Position numbers and translations under genes: made by a program. The notes below the pieces were generated by a model. It did not search any database, had not been told where the DNA came from, and saw only the letters and a program-made list of their open reading frames with translations. 49,499 nucleotides of DNA from Pseudomonadota bacterium (GTDB taxonomy: Bacteria > Bdellovibrionota > Bdellovibrionia > Bdellovibrionales > JACTMU01): NCBI GenBank assembly GCA_014584465.1, contig JACTMU010000071.1:1-49499 (forward strand). The letters run 5' to 3'. This document shows, in pieces, positions 9,122 to 17,946 of this stretch. How positions within the stretch are numbered: the stretch's first letter is position 1; each line of letters starts with the position of its first letter.

Positions 9122-10189
9122 ATGAAGATTTTAGTCACTGGCGGTGCTGGCTTTGTTGGCTCATCTTTAGCCATGGAGTTTAGAAAATGCTTTCCAAAAG
9201 CAAAGGTTGTTGTTTTTGACAATCTTCGACGAAGAGGAGCCGAACTGAATCTGAATCGCTTCAAACGATCTGAAATAGAGTTTGTCCATGGAGACATTCG
9301 ATGTTCAGAGGATTTAACAGGTTTGGGGGACAAATTTGACTTTTTCATTGATGCTTCCGCAAGCTCATCGGTGCATGACGGTCAAGATGGTCACCTCTCC
9401 TATTTGGTCCAGACCAATCTTCTTGGAACCATGAACTGTTTGGAGTTTGCAAGGAGGTACTGCGGAGGATTTGTCTTTCTTTCTTCTTCAAGAGTCTATT
9501 CTATCCCTGAGTTGTTGAAGATTCCTCTTCAAGAGTCAAAGGGCCGATTTGAAATCGACACAGACAAAGAGCTCCCCCATGGGCTTTCTGGAAGTGGAAT
9601 CAACGAAACATTCAGCACCGCGGAGTTTCGTTCCTTGTACGGGGCAACAAAGCTGGCCTCTGAACTTCTGATTGAGGAATATGTCCATTCCTTTGGTTTA
9701 AATGCGATCATTGATCGTTGCAGCGTCATTGCAGGACCAGGACAGTGGGGCACCTCCGAGCAGGGAGTTTTCACACTTTGGGTTGCGAATCATTTCTTTC
9801 AGAAATCGTTGTCCTATACTGGATTTGGTGGATTTGGGAAGCAGGTCAGAGACCTGTTACATCCATCAGATCTTTTCGCTTTGATTTTGCAACAGTTGGA
9901 CAGCGTGGACCGATACAGAGGAAAACTCTACAATGTGGGAGGCGGAATGGAAAATTCTACATCACTCAAAGAGTTGACTGAGATTTGCAAGAAAGTCACA
10001 GGCAATTCTGTTCAAATCGATCCTATTCCTAACACCACAAAGGTGGACATCCCCTTTTTTGTATCCGACAGCGCTCAAGTAAGGAGTGATTTCTCGTGGA
10101 AACCTGAGAGAACTGTTTTTCAAATTGTTGAGGACATTTGGACTTGGCTAAAGCATGAACGTGAAACTGTTAAGGATATTTTCTTATGA
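9122..10189 (+). CDS. NAD-dependent nucleotide-sugar epimerase/dehydratase (SDR)
   Basis: Extended SDR (355 aa) for nucleotide-sugar interconversion. GGAGFVGS (residues 7-14) binds NAD; SSSRVY and YGATK (Tyr173, Lys177) form the catalytic set. IAGPGQWG, QGVFTLWV and GKQVRDLLH resemble the CDP-paratose 2-epimerase group, so this is a distant partner of the gene at 5854 but with the canonical tyrosine. ATG 9122 is preferred over GTG 9116 because AGGTGG lies just upstream and MKILVTGG is the normal N-terminus. It ends with an ATGA overlap onto the GT2 gene, so the two are translationally coupled. Confidence 0.85.
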   Translation: MKILVTGGAGFVGSSLAMEFRKCFPKAKVVVFDNLRRRGAELNLNRFKRSEIEFVHGDIRCSEDLTGLGDKFDFFIDASASSSVHDGQDGHLSYLVQTNLLGTMNCLEFARRYCGGFVFLSSSRVYSIPELLKIPLQESKGRFEIDTDKELPHGLSGSGINETFSTAEFRSLYGATKLASELLIEEYVHSFGLNAIIDRCSVIAGPGQWGTSEQGVFTLWVANHFFQKSLSYTGFGGFGKQVRDLLHPSDLFALILQQLDSVDRYRGKLYNVGGGMENSTSLKELTEICKKVTGNSVQIDPIPNTTKVDIPFFVSDSAQVRSDFSWKPERTVFQIVEDIWTWLKHERETVKDIFL

Positions 10190-10917
10190 AGCTGTCGGTG
10201 GTGATACCTGTTCATAATGAGGAGGGATGCATCCGAGAAACGGTGACGGATCTTCATGATGCACTGAAAAGCAGTGACATCAACCATGAGATCTTGGTGG
10301 TCAATGACCACAGCGACGATCAGACCCGACTTGTCCTTTCATCCCTCCAAAGGGATGTGCCAACACTCCGATTCATCGACAACGACTCACCTTGCGGATT
10401 CGGCCTAGCTGTTCGTAAAGGGTTGGATGCCTTCACTGGTGATGCCGTATGCATCATGATGGGAGATGGATCTGACTTTCCAGAGGATCTCATAACGTTT
10501 TTTAGAGCTTTAGAACGAGGTTATGACTGCGTTTTTGGCTCCAGATTTAAACGAGAATCAAATCTGATCGATTATCCTTGGAAAAAGCTCATTTTGAATC
10601 GCATGACCAACATTTTGATCTCGCTCTTGTTTCAGATCAACTACTTCGATGTCACAAATGCTTTCAAAATGTACCGTGCACATGTGATCCACGCAGTGAG
10701 ACCATTTTCGAGCCGCAACTTCAGTTTGACGGCTGAGCTTCCATTGAAATCGATCATTCGAGGATACTCCTACGTTGTGGTCCCAAACAGTTGGAGAAAT
10801 CGAAGAACAGGGCAATCGAAACTTCGAATTCTTGAACAGGGGACCTCCTACCTTCACGTCATCATTGAGTGCTTTCTGCAGAGGCTCTTTGCCCGAAAAG
10901 AGAGATTCGGGACCTAA
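10186..10917 (+). CDS. GT2 family glycosyltransferase, dolichol-phosphate-mannose-synthase-like
   Basis: GT-A fold transferase of 243 aa. It begins KLSVVIPVHNEEGCIRETV, has MMGDGSDFPED as the metal/nucleotide-binding acidic motif and GSRFKRES after it, as in DPM1-like enzymes that load a sugar onto polyprenyl phosphate. No C-terminal membrane helices are obvious. Its product would suit the GT-C transferase encoded two genes upstream. It overlaps the epimerase stop by four bases (ATGA) and is the last gene of the sugar cluster. Confidence 0.85.
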   Translation: MKLSVVIPVHNEEGCIRETVTDLHDALKSSDINHEILVVNDHSDDQTRLVLSSLQRDVPTLRFIDNDSPCGFGLAVRKGLDAFTGDAVCIMMGDGSDFPEDLITFFRALERGYDCVFGSRFKRESNLIDYPWKKLILNRMTNILISLLFQINYFDVTNAFKMYRAHVIHAVRPFSSRNFSLTAELPLKSIIRGYSYVVVPNSWRNRRTGQSKLRILEQGTSYLHVIIECFLQRLFARKERFGT

Positions 10918-11029
10918 CCCAGGTTCCTACCCTGAATTTTAACGACCCTCTTTCGCCTATTTTCGCCACAGAGGTGGGTTTTAGGGCAATAACTCGTCGC
11001 TCCATCGCACGAATGGCTCGATTCCCCTA

Positions 11030-11059
11030 TTGACAAGACTGTTGCAGCGTGACAGATAT
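11030..11059 (+). promoter_or_regulatory. Putative sigma70 promoter of rplU-rpmA
   Basis: A consensus TTGACA (11030-11035) is followed after 18 bases by AGATAT (11054-11059), about 20 bases before the rplU start. It is the strongest -35 match in this intergenic region. Confidence 0.5.
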
Positions 11060-11079
11060 GAGGTCTTTTGGAGGAGACT

Positions 11080-11487
11080 ATGTACGCCATCATTAGAAGC
11101 GGTGGAAAGCAACATCGTGTGCAAGTGGAGGATCGACTTCGTGTGGAGCTCTTGAATGTGGCTCTGGGAGAAGAGATCGAACTTTCGGATGTACTGTACC
11201 TTGGTAACGGTGAGATTGGGCATCTTGGACATCCCATCGTGAAGAATGCAAAGGTTGTTGGAGTTGTAGTTCGACAATCGTTGTCGCCAAAGGTGTTGGT
11301 CTTGCGCAGAAAGCGTCGTAAAGGTTATCGTAAACTTCGAGGGCATCGTCAGCCATTTACTGAGATCTTCATTCAAAAGATTGTGGCTCCCGATGGATCT
11401 GAAGTCGTTGCAAAAGTCGCAGCGCACGTCATTGATCCGGCAAAGAAGTTGGAACGAAAGAAGAAGTTTGAAGAAAAGAGCGCCTAA
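11080..11487 (+). CDS. rplU: 50S ribosomal protein L21, with C-terminal extension
   Basis: Large-subunit ribosomal protein (135 aa). The N-terminus MYAIIRSGGKQHRVQVED and the block KVLVLRRKRRKGYRKLRGHR are typical L21. Bacterial L21 is usually about 103 residues; here some 30 extra residues follow the TEIFIQKI strand, ending in a lysine/glutamate-rich tail. The ATG at 11080 follows GGAGGAG; an in-frame TTG 12 bases earlier would sit inside that ribosome-binding site. Cotranscribed with rpmA, 25 bases downstream. Confidence 0.95.
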   Translation: MYAIIRSGGKQHRVQVEDRLRVELLNVALGEEIELSDVLYLGNGEIGHLGHPIVKNAKVVGVVVRQSLSPKVLVLRRKRRKGYRKLRGHRQPFTEIFIQKIVAPDGSEVVAKVAAHVIDPAKKLERKKKFEEKSA

Positions 11488-11512
11488 TTGAAATTTAGGA
11501 TGAGGTGAATGT

Positions 11513-11773
11513 ATGGCATCAAAAAAAGCTGGTGGAAGTACAAAGAACGGACGTGACAGCCACGGACAGAGATTGGGTGTGAAGCGATTTGGTGGCGAAG
11601 CAGTGCGCTCGGGTACGATTTTGGTACGTCAAAGAGGAACCAAGTTTCATCCGGGAAACAACGTAGGTCTGGGTCGAGACTTTACGATCTATTCGTTGAT
11701 TGATGGGCAAGTTCGTTTCGAGCGTGTGGATAAACAAAGAATGCGAGTGAGCGTCTACCCTCAAAGCGCCTAA
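11513..11773 (+). CDS. rpmA: 50S ribosomal protein L27
   Basis: Large-subunit protein (86 aa) near the peptidyl-transferase centre. The sequence [16 protein letters not shown] and [20 protein letters not shown] is nearly consensus L27. It has no cleavable N-terminal extension of the Firmicutes kind. Starts at ATG behind GATGAGGTG; follows rplU directly and precedes obgE, the conserved bacterial order. Confidence 0.97.
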   Translation: MASKKAGGSTKNGRDSHGQRLGVKRFGGEAVRSGTILVRQRGTKFHPGNNVGLGRDFTIYSLIDGQVRFERVDKQRMRVSVYPQSA

Positions 11774-11806
11774 AACCACCTTATCGTCCGTAATGAAAAA
11801 AAAATG

Positions 11807-11850
11807 AACGAAAAATCCCTACGCAAAATCTATGTTGCTTTTTTTTCGTT
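11807..11850 (+). terminator. Possible terminator or attenuating hairpin after rpmA
   Basis: AACGAAAAA (11807-11815) can pair with TTTTTTCGTT (to 11850), with an inner GCAA/TTGC pairing. The run of T lies inside the right arm rather than after a GC-rich stem, so this is a weak candidate. Confidence 0.3.
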
Positions 11851-11885
11851 AGGGACGGTGCCTCGGGTGGGAGGTCTCTTTTTTT

Positions 11886-12911
11886 ATGAAATTTATCGAT
11901 GAGGTCAATCTCACATTAAGTTCTGGAAAAGGTGGAAAGGGATGCGTGAGCTTCCGGCGGGAGGCTTTCATTCCGCGTGGAGGCCCAGACGGCGGAGACG
12001 GCGGACGCGGCGGAGACGTCATCGTCCGGCCCACTCATCGACTCAACTCCCTTAATCCCTATCGATTTAAAAGGATTCTCTGTGCAAAGGCCGGTAATTC
12101 TGGAGAGGGTCACAAACGAAAAGGGGCCGATGGCGAAGATTTGGTCCTTGAAGTGCCCTTTGGCACCCGCATTCGAAATGAGCAAGCTGAGATCGTTGTG
12201 GACATTAGCGAACCCGGAGACCACCTCCTTCTTAAAGGGGGCCGCGGCGGAAAGGGGAACTTTTTTTTCCGCTCAAGTGTGAATCAGGCTCCAACCTATG
12301 CACAGCCGGGAGAGGGCGGTGAAGAGGGACGATTTTTGTTTGAACTCTCCCTCATTGCCGATGTTGGACTCATCGGTTTTCCCAATGCGGGGAAATCGAG
12401 CTTGATCTCGAGCCTTTCGGCGGCACGACCTAAGATTGCGGACTACCCATTCACAACACTCTCTCCTTTCCTTGGTGTTGTGACCGTGGACGATGAGCGA
12501 AGTTTCGTCCTTGCCGACATCCCTGGATTGATTAAGGGTGCTCATGAGGGAGTTGGGCTTGGTCTTCATTTTTTACGTCACATCGAACGAACCCGACTTC
12601 TCCTTCATGTGATTGATGTAAGTCAGTTCAGTGGTCGAGACCCTCTTCAGGACTACCATGATATCCTTGGGGAACTTGAGGCCTACGATGAACTTTTTGC
12701 GGAAAATCGTGGAGTTGAAGAACTCTCTAAAAAGCCGCAATTGGTCCTTCTCAATAAATGCGACACATTGACACAAGAGATGTTGGATGAGGTCGAAGCC
12801 AAGTTCTCCTCTGCAGGAGTTCAAACCCTCAGCCTTTCCGCCGTGACTCGATTTCATCTGAAAGAGCTGACTTTTCAAGTTGCGGAGGTTCTTTTTGACC
12901 AAACACGGTGA
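11886..12911 (+). CDS. obgE: GTPase ObgE/CgtA
   Basis: Essential ribosome-assembly GTPase (341 aa). The first ~155 residues form the glycine-rich Obg fold (GGDGGRGGDV, KGGRGGKGNFFF). The GTPase domain follows with P-loop GFPNAGKSS, switch II DIPGLIKGAHEGVGLG and NKCD for guanine specificity. The C-terminus is short, with no OCT domain. GGGAGG lies about 10 bases before the ATG. Its 3' end overlaps the start of the nadD-rsfS fusion, suggesting coupling of 50S assembly genes. Confidence 0.97.
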   Translation: MKFIDEVNLTLSSGKGGKGCVSFRREAFIPRGGPDGGDGGRGGDVIVRPTHRLNSLNPYRFKRILCAKAGNSGEGHKRKGADGEDLVLEVPFGTRIRNEQAEIVVDISEPGDHLLLKGGRGGKGNFFFRSSVNQAPTYAQPGEGGEEGRFLFELSLIADVGLIGFPNAGKSSLISSLSAARPKIADYPFTTLSPFLGVVTVDDERSFVLADIPGLIKGAHEGVGLGLHFLRHIERTRLLLHVIDVSQFSGRDPLQDYHDILGELEAYDELFAENRGVEELSKKPQLVLLNKCDTLTQEMLDEVEAKFSSAGVQTLSLSAVTRFHLKELTFQVAEVLFDQTR

Positions 12912-13911
12912 ACGCATTGGCCTTTTTGGTGGAAGCTTTGATCCCATTCACAGAGGCCATATCAACAGCATACTCAGTGTACGAAAGAGAATGGGACTCA
13001 ACAAGATCGTGGTGATTCCAGCTCATCAAAGTCCTCTAAAACCTATATCCTCGAACCTTGATCCTGAGTCTCGGCTTGAACTTGTGCGAATCGGACTTCG
13101 AGACTTCGAAAATGAGGTTGAAATCGATGATCAAGAGATTCGACGAGGTGGTTTGAGCTACACCATCGAGACGATTGAGGACTATGCTCGTAAGGTTGAT
13201 GAGGGCTCGCTCTTCTTGATTGTGGGCATGGATCAGTTTCTCGTGTTTGACCAGTGGCAAGACTTTGAAAAGATCTTGAAACTTTGCAACCTGATTGTGA
13301 CCAGTCGTCCGGGCAGCCATCTTCCTTTGTCCGTTGACGAACTACCGCCAAAGATTCAAGAGCTTGTAAAGGCTTTTCAGCGCTCTCATATTGAACTTAC
13401 AACAGGTCGCTTTATTGAGATTTTACCTCTTGATGATCTTGAAATCTCAAGCGAAGAGATTCGCCGTGCCCTTAGAAGACGACAGGATGTCTCGAAATAT
13501 TTAACTTTGGAAATTGAAGAGCACATTCGTGAGAAGAGACTCTATGAGCCCATTCAGATTGATGATGCCAAAGAGTTTTGCCGATATTGCCTCGGTGTGA
13601 TTGACGACAAAAAGGGCTTTAATGCCAAGGGCTTTGACCTTACCGATCGACAGACCATTTGCGACTTTGCTGTGATAGCGTCAGGAACAAGTACGAAGCA
13701 TGCGGCCTCGATTGCCCATGGCATTCTTGAGGCGGTCAAGAATCATTATGGAATCACCCCTCAAAGTTTCGAAGGGATCGAAGAGGGTCGATGGATTCTG
13801 CTCGACTATGGTGTTGTCATGATCCACATCTTTTATGATTTTGTACGTCTGGAGTACAAGCTTGAATCCCTCTGGAAAGGAGCTCAAGAGTTCACCGGTG
13901 AGAGCGTTTGA
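12895..13911 (+). CDS. nadD: NadD-RsfS fusion: nicotinate-nucleotide adenylyltransferase plus ribosome silencing factor
   Basis: Two proteins normally encoded by adjacent genes are joined in one 338-aa frame. Residues 8 to about 215 are NadD, which makes nicotinate adenine dinucleotide from NaMN and ATP: GLFGGSFDPIHRGH with the HxGH motif at 19-22, and EISSEEIR near the end of the nucleotidyltransferase fold. Residues about 218-330 are RsfS (YbeB/Iojap), which binds L14 and blocks subunit joining: KGFNAKGFDLTDRQ, CDFAVIASGTSTKHAASIA, WILLDYGVVMIHIF. No stop or frameshift separates them. TTG 12895 is chosen since GGAGG precedes it by 7 bases, inside the obgE end. The stop overlaps the rlmH start. 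Confidence 0.92.
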   Translation: MTKHGERIGLFGGSFDPIHRGHINSILSVRKRMGLNKIVVIPAHQSPLKPISSNLDPESRLELVRIGLRDFENEVEIDDQEIRRGGLSYTIETIEDYARKVDEGSLFLIVGMDQFLVFDQWQDFEKILKLCNLIVTSRPGSHLPLSVDELPPKIQELVKAFQRSHIELTTGRFIEILPLDDLEISSEEIRRALRRRQDVSKYLTLEIEEHIREKRLYEPIQIDDAKEFCRYCLGVIDDKKGFNAKGFDLTDRQTICDFAVIASGTSTKHAASIAHGILEAVKNHYGITPQSFEGIEEGRWILLDYGVVMIHIFYDFVRLEYKLESLWKGAQEFTGESV

Positions 13912-14378
13912 AGCTGGTCGTCGTAACGGTCGGTGGGTCTCTCCCAGGCTGGGTCACAGAATCCATCCAGGTGTACAAGAAGAAGATTTCTCAGCTCGTC
14001 CGCTTTGAGTTCGTCCAACTGAAAGGGGAGCGAATTGGAAGAAAAGAAAACGAACGAAAAGTAAGATCAGACTCCCAACAGCTCGCATCTTTTTTGACCA
14101 GCCAGGACTTCGTTGTGCTGTGTGATGAACGAGGAGATCTCCTTACTTCAACTGAGTTTTCAAAGAGACTTCAACAATATCTTGAATCTCAGAGTCGACG
14201 AATTGTTTTTGTCGTTGGCGGTCCATTTGGAGTTGACGACACCATTCGAAACCGCGCCCAATGTCTCTGGAGTTTTTCTTCATTGACTTTAAACCATTGG
14301 ATCGCTCAAATGGTTCTTATGGAGCAGCTCTATCGCGGATTGACTTTATGGAAGGGTATTCCTTATCACAATGATTGA
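13908..14378 (+). CDS. rlmH: 23S rRNA (pseudouridine1915-N3)-methyltransferase RlmH
   Basis: SPOUT-fold methyltransferase (156 aa, normal length) that methylates pseudouridine 1915 of 23S rRNA on assembled ribosomes. VVGGPFGVDD is the SAM-binding knot loop; SLTLNHWIAQMVLMEQLYRG and the terminal GIPYHND are family hallmarks. In many relatives the residue corresponding to Ala-Gln after HWI is Ala-Arg. Start is TTG 13908, overlapping the stop of the fusion gene upstream (TTGA). Eight bases separate it from gpmI. Confidence 0.93.
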   Translation: MKLVVVTVGGSLPGWVTESIQVYKKKISQLVRFEFVQLKGERIGRKENERKVRSDSQQLASFLTSQDFVVLCDERGDLLTSTEFSKRLQQYLESQSRRIVFVVGGPFGVDDTIRNRAQCLWSFSSLTLNHWIAQMVLMEQLYRGLTLWKGIPYHND

Positions 14379-14386
14379 GATTCTAA

Positions 14387-15910
14387 ATGACAGGTGGTCG
14401 TAATCGAGTTCTTCTCATCATTCTGGATGGCTTCGGGATCAATCCGAGCAGAGATCACAACGCCATTGCCCTTGCCAAAACTCCCTATTGGAATCAACTG
14501 ACAAAGAGCTATCCTCACTCTCAAATTCTCACCTCAGGAGAGGCTGTAGGCCTTCCAAAGGGCGTCATGGGCAATTCTGAAGTAGGCCACCTCAATATCG
14601 GTGGCGGGAGGGTGATCCAACAGGATATCACACGCATTTCAAAATTGGGTCAGTCCCAGGGTTTTGATTCTCTCCCGGAGGTTCATCGTGCGCTTACCTC
14701 GGGAGGGACACTTCATATCATGGGGCTCCTCTCGGATGGGTGCGTCCACTCCGACCTGGAACACCTCATTTTACTCCTGAAGATGATGGGCAAATATCCA
14801 AACAAGAAGATCCAACTGCATCTGATCACCGATGGCCGTGACACAGCTCCTCGAAGTGCCCTTCGCTATCTTGAAGAGGTGGAGAGAGAGCTCCTGCCAC
14901 TCAAAAATGGGAAGATTGCCTCCATAGTTGGTAGATATTACGCAATGGACCGCGATCGTCGTTGGGAGAGGGTTCAGAGAGCCTACGACTTGATTGCGCT
15001 ACGACAGTGCCCCTACTCCTTTTCATCCGCCAAAGAGGCCATCGAGGCTGCCTATCTGCGCAATGAAAATGATGAATTCATCCAACCCTCCTCGATCGGG
15101 AACGCTCAGGGAGTCGCTGTGGGTGATCAGTTTCTCTTCTTTAACTTCAGATCTGATCGGGCACGGGAGATTTCGATGGCCTTTGCCCTCCAGAGCTTCA
15201 AGGAGTTTGAGACTCCAATAAAAATTGATGAGGGCAACTGGCTTTGCATGACTTGTTACAATGAGGCTTTTCCCTTTCCCGTTCTCTTTCCAAAGGTATC
15301 TCACAAAAACATACTTGGCGAAGTTCTTCAAAACCATGGCTTGCAACAATTGAGGGTCGCTGAAACTGAAAAGTATGCTCACGTGACCTACTACTTCAAT
15401 GGCGGACACGAGGAACCCTTTGTGGGTGAAGACCGGACGCTCATCCCCTCCCCAAAGGATGTTCCCACCTATGATCTTAAACCCGAGATGTCCGCTGAGG
15501 GGGTGACTGAAGCCATCGTTCACGGAATACGCAACCTGGATTACGACTTGATCGTCGCAAACTACGCCAATGGCGATATGGTGGGTCATACCGGAGTTGA
15601 GAGTGCCGCAATCAAGGCTGTTGAAACCTTGGACCAATCACTTTTTCAGGTCATTACCGAAGCCCTTTTGTTCAAATGCGAAGTGCTGATCACGGCGGAC
15701 CACGGCAACTGTGAACTGATGGTGGACCCGAGCACGGGGGTTCCCTTTACTCAACACACCACATTTCCGGTGCCCCTGGTCTGGGTAAGTCCACGTGCAA
15801 AAAAATCAAAGCTTCGCGATGGCATTTTGGCTGACATTGCGCCTACAGTTCTTGACTTGCTGACGCTTTCGAAACCCCAAGAGATGACAGGTTGCTCACT
15901 CATAAGTTGA
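14387..15910 (+). CDS. gpmI: 2,3-bisphosphoglycerate-independent phosphoglycerate mutase
   Basis: Glycolytic enzyme (507 aa, usual size) converting 3- and 2-phosphoglycerate through a phosphoserine. The alkaline-phosphatase-like metal site begins with ILDGFG, and GNSEVGHLNIGGGR carries the catalytic serine. DGRDTAPRSAL, FNFRSDRAREIS and TADHGNCELM complete the two-manganese site. ATG 14387 follows rlmH closely. The four genes from obgE to gpmI look like one transcription unit. Confidence 0.96.
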   Translation: MTGGRNRVLLIILDGFGINPSRDHNAIALAKTPYWNQLTKSYPHSQILTSGEAVGLPKGVMGNSEVGHLNIGGGRVIQQDITRISKLGQSQGFDSLPEVHRALTSGGTLHIMGLLSDGCVHSDLEHLILLLKMMGKYPNKKIQLHLITDGRDTAPRSALRYLEEVERELLPLKNGKIASIVGRYYAMDRDRRWERVQRAYDLIALRQCPYSFSSAKEAIEAAYLRNENDEFIQPSSIGNAQGVAVGDQFLFFNFRSDRAREISMAFALQSFKEFETPIKIDEGNWLCMTCYNEAFPFPVLFPKVSHKNILGEVLQNHGLQQLRVAETEKYAHVTYYFNGGHEEPFVGEDRTLIPSPKDVPTYDLKPEMSAEGVTEAIVHGIRNLDYDLIVANYANGDMVGHTGVESAAIKAVETLDQSLFQVITEALLFKCEVLITADHGNCELMVDPSTGVPFTQHTTFPVPLVWVSPRAKKSKLRDGILADIAPTVLDLLTLSKPQEMTGCSLIS

Positions 15911-15942
15911 CACTTTGGGGAGAGTTCCTTTAGACTCCGGGA

Positions 15943-16683
15943 ATGACTCGTCGTTTCTTTTTACTCCTTGCTTTTGCCCCTCTCTTTCTGATCCACTGCT
16001 CATCCAGCGAGGTCTCCGAAAGCCATTCGGCCGAGGGGAAATTTAAGACTGCCGAAGAGTTGGAAAAAGATGAACGCTTCGAAGAGGCCCTGGCCCAATA
16101 TGCAGAGGTAAAAAACAAACACCCCTACAGCAATCTTGCCGTGGTCTCAGAGCTGCGGATTGCAGACATCCATTTCAAACGAGAAAATTTTGTAGAGGCC
16201 CAGAACGCCTATCAACTCTTTAAGGATTTCCACCCAAAGCACCCGAAATCAGATTACGTCACCTATCAGATTGGCCTGAGCTACTTTCACCAGCTTCCAG
16301 ACAGCATCGATCGTGACCTCTCGCTTGCCCACAAGTCCATCCAATCCTTTAAGGAGACGGAAAATTCCTATCCATCGTCTGAGTTTGCAAAACCTGCCTC
16401 CGAGAAAAAACGTGAAGTCCTTCTCATGCTCGCCCAGAAGGAGCTGTACATTGCAAATTTCTATTTTAGAAATGATCAGTTTGATAGCGCCCTAGGCAGA
16501 TATCAAATTCTTCTCAACCAGTACTCAGGGTTGGGTTATGACAATGAAGTACTCTATCGAGCTGCTCTCAGTGCTGCAAAGATTGGAGAACGGGAGCGAA
16601 GTCGAAAGTTGTATGATCAACTTCTCAAGACGGCTCCAGGAAGTTCAGAAGCAACCAAGATCAAAGAGGAATTGAGTTTTTAG
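15943..16683 (+). CDS. bamD: BamD-like outer-membrane assembly lipoprotein
   Basis: Lipoprotein of 246 aa with signal MTRRFFLLLAFAPLFLIHC (lipidated Cys19). TPR helices follow. The stretch DYVTYQIGLSYFHQLPDSID then RDLSLAHKSIQSFKE, YPSSEFAKPA and LAQKELYIANFYFR matches the BamD/YfiO pattern. BamD is the essential lipoprotein partner of BamA in outer-membrane protein insertion. A second TPR gene follows with one base between. Confidence 0.85.
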   Translation: MTRRFFLLLAFAPLFLIHCSSSEVSESHSAEGKFKTAEELEKDERFEEALAQYAEVKNKHPYSNLAVVSELRIADIHFKRENFVEAQNAYQLFKDFHPKHPKSDYVTYQIGLSYFHQLPDSIDRDLSLAHKSIQSFKETENSYPSSEFAKPASEKKREVLLMLAQKELYIANFYFRNDQFDSALGRYQILLNQYSGLGYDNEVLYRAALSAAKIGERERSRKLYDQLLKTAPGSSEATKIKEELSF

Positions 16684-16684
16684 T

Positions 16685-17404
16685 ATGGCCCGTATTGACC
16701 ATGATGAGCTCTTTGCAACAGCGAAAGAAAAATTTGAAGAGGGTCAATATAAGGTTGCCGAAACACTGCTTCACCAAGTTCTCGCGGTGAACAACCGCAT
16801 CCCCGATCTCTTCTACATGTTAGGCACCATCTACTACGATCAAGGAAAGTTCAGTAAAGCCATCAAGGCTTATCAACGAGCCCTTGAGATTGATCCAGCT
16901 CATACCGATTCCAGCATTGGGCTTTCGGTGATCTACAATGACTTGGGCCGATATGAAGAGGGTAAGGAGATCTTTGAGAAGGCTCAAACAAACCTTCATA
17001 CGGTAGCCCCTCATAGCGACCCCTACATTGAAGAGCAATTTGCTAAGAAGCATTGTGAGCTTGGGGAACTTTACTTTCAATACCAGAGATACAATGAAGC
17101 AATAGATCAGTTCTATAAGGGCTTTAAGCTTACCGTTCATAAGGCTGAAGTTATGCTTAAAATCGTTGAGTGCCTGATCAAACAAGGGACTGTGCGAAAA
17201 GCCATCAAAGAGCTTCGAAATTTGGTCCGAGAGTACCCAAACTTTACCCCCGCAAGGATCAAATTGGGTGTCCTTCTTTACGAATCCAAACGTGTTGCTG
17301 AAGCCGTAGAGCAGTGGGAATCTGCGTTGGCTCGAGATGGGTCAAACAGTGAAGCTCGAAGATATTTGGAAATGGCTCGTTATTCAGAATCCACTCTCTT
17401 ATAG
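16685..17404 (+). CDS. Tetratricopeptide-repeat protein
   Basis: Cytoplasmic TPR protein (239 aa), no signal peptide. About five to six repeats can be seen, for example DLFYMLGTIYYDQGKFSKAI, SIGLSVIYNDLGRYEEGKEI, ELYFQYQRYNEAIDQFYKGF and RIKLGVLLYESKRVAEAVEQ. It starts one base after the bamD-like stop and is 9 bases before hpt, so it is in the same operon. Probably a scaffold for protein contacts; the partner is unknown. Confidence 0.8.
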   Translation: MARIDHDELFATAKEKFEEGQYKVAETLLHQVLAVNNRIPDLFYMLGTIYYDQGKFSKAIKAYQRALEIDPAHTDSSIGLSVIYNDLGRYEEGKEIFEKAQTNLHTVAPHSDPYIEEQFAKKHCELGELYFQYQRYNEAIDQFYKGFKLTVHKAEVMLKIVECLIKQGTVRKAIKELRNLVREYPNFTPARIKLGVLLYESKRVAEAVEQWESALARDGSNSEARRYLEMARYSESTLL

Positions 17405-17413
17405 GAGCATTCT

Positions 17414-17929
17414 ATGTCACAGATCAAAGATGATATGGTTCCTTACATGACACAAGATGAGATCAGAGAGATTACAATCTCACTTGCTCGTGAAATTGAA
17501 ACTGATTATCGAGGAAGTGAGTTGGTTCTTGTGGGCCCCCTTAAAGGCTCTGTCCTTTTCTTGGCCGACTTGGTTCGCCACCTGACTCTTCCCTTGCAGG
17601 TTGATTTTGTCTCAGTGGCCACAGACAGAGGCGGCGCTCTTCGAGTGATCAAGGACATCAACACGAACATTCGCGGTCGTCATGTTTTGATCGTGGAAGA
17701 GATCATCGATTCAGGTCGAAAACTCAGTGCACTCAAGAGCTATCTTCAATCTTCTCATCCCGCCTCCATAAAAGTTGTCACGCTTTTGGATAAACCTGCT
17801 CGACGGGAATTGCCCGTCGTGGCCGACTACATTGGTCGCACGATTGATGATCGATATGTTGTAGGGTATGGAATGGACAACGAAGAATTGGGGCGTAATT
17901 ATCCAGATATCTACTATCTGAAACATTGA
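17414..17929 (+). CDS. hpt: Hypoxanthine (guanine) phosphoribosyltransferase
   Basis: Purine salvage enzyme (171 aa) transferring PRPP ribose-phosphate to hypoxanthine or guanine. The PRPP loop reads VLIVEEIIDSGRKL (usually VEDIIDTGxTL), so the first conserved aspartate is glutamate and threonine is serine. LVGPLKGSVLFLADL and RYVVGYGMDNEELGRNYPDI match HPRT. GGAGC lies upstream of the ATG. Last gene of the plus-strand housekeeping run; the CTGAT/ATCAG hairpin just after the stop lacks a T run. Confidence 0.9.
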   Translation: MSQIKDDMVPYMTQDEIREITISLAREIETDYRGSELVLVGPLKGSVLFLADLVRHLTLPLQVDFVSVATDRGGALRVIKDINTNIRGRHVLIVEEIIDSGRKLSALKSYLQSSHPASIKVVTLLDKPARRELPVVADYIGRTIDDRYVVGYGMDNEELGRNYPDIYYLKH

Positions 17930-17946
17930 GCCCCTGATCTGAAGAA

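Noticed and set aside
15023-15637. 204-codon minus-strand frame inside gpmI
   Set aside because: It is fully antisense to a gpmI gene with all catalytic motifs, has no ribosome-binding site and no family resemblance.
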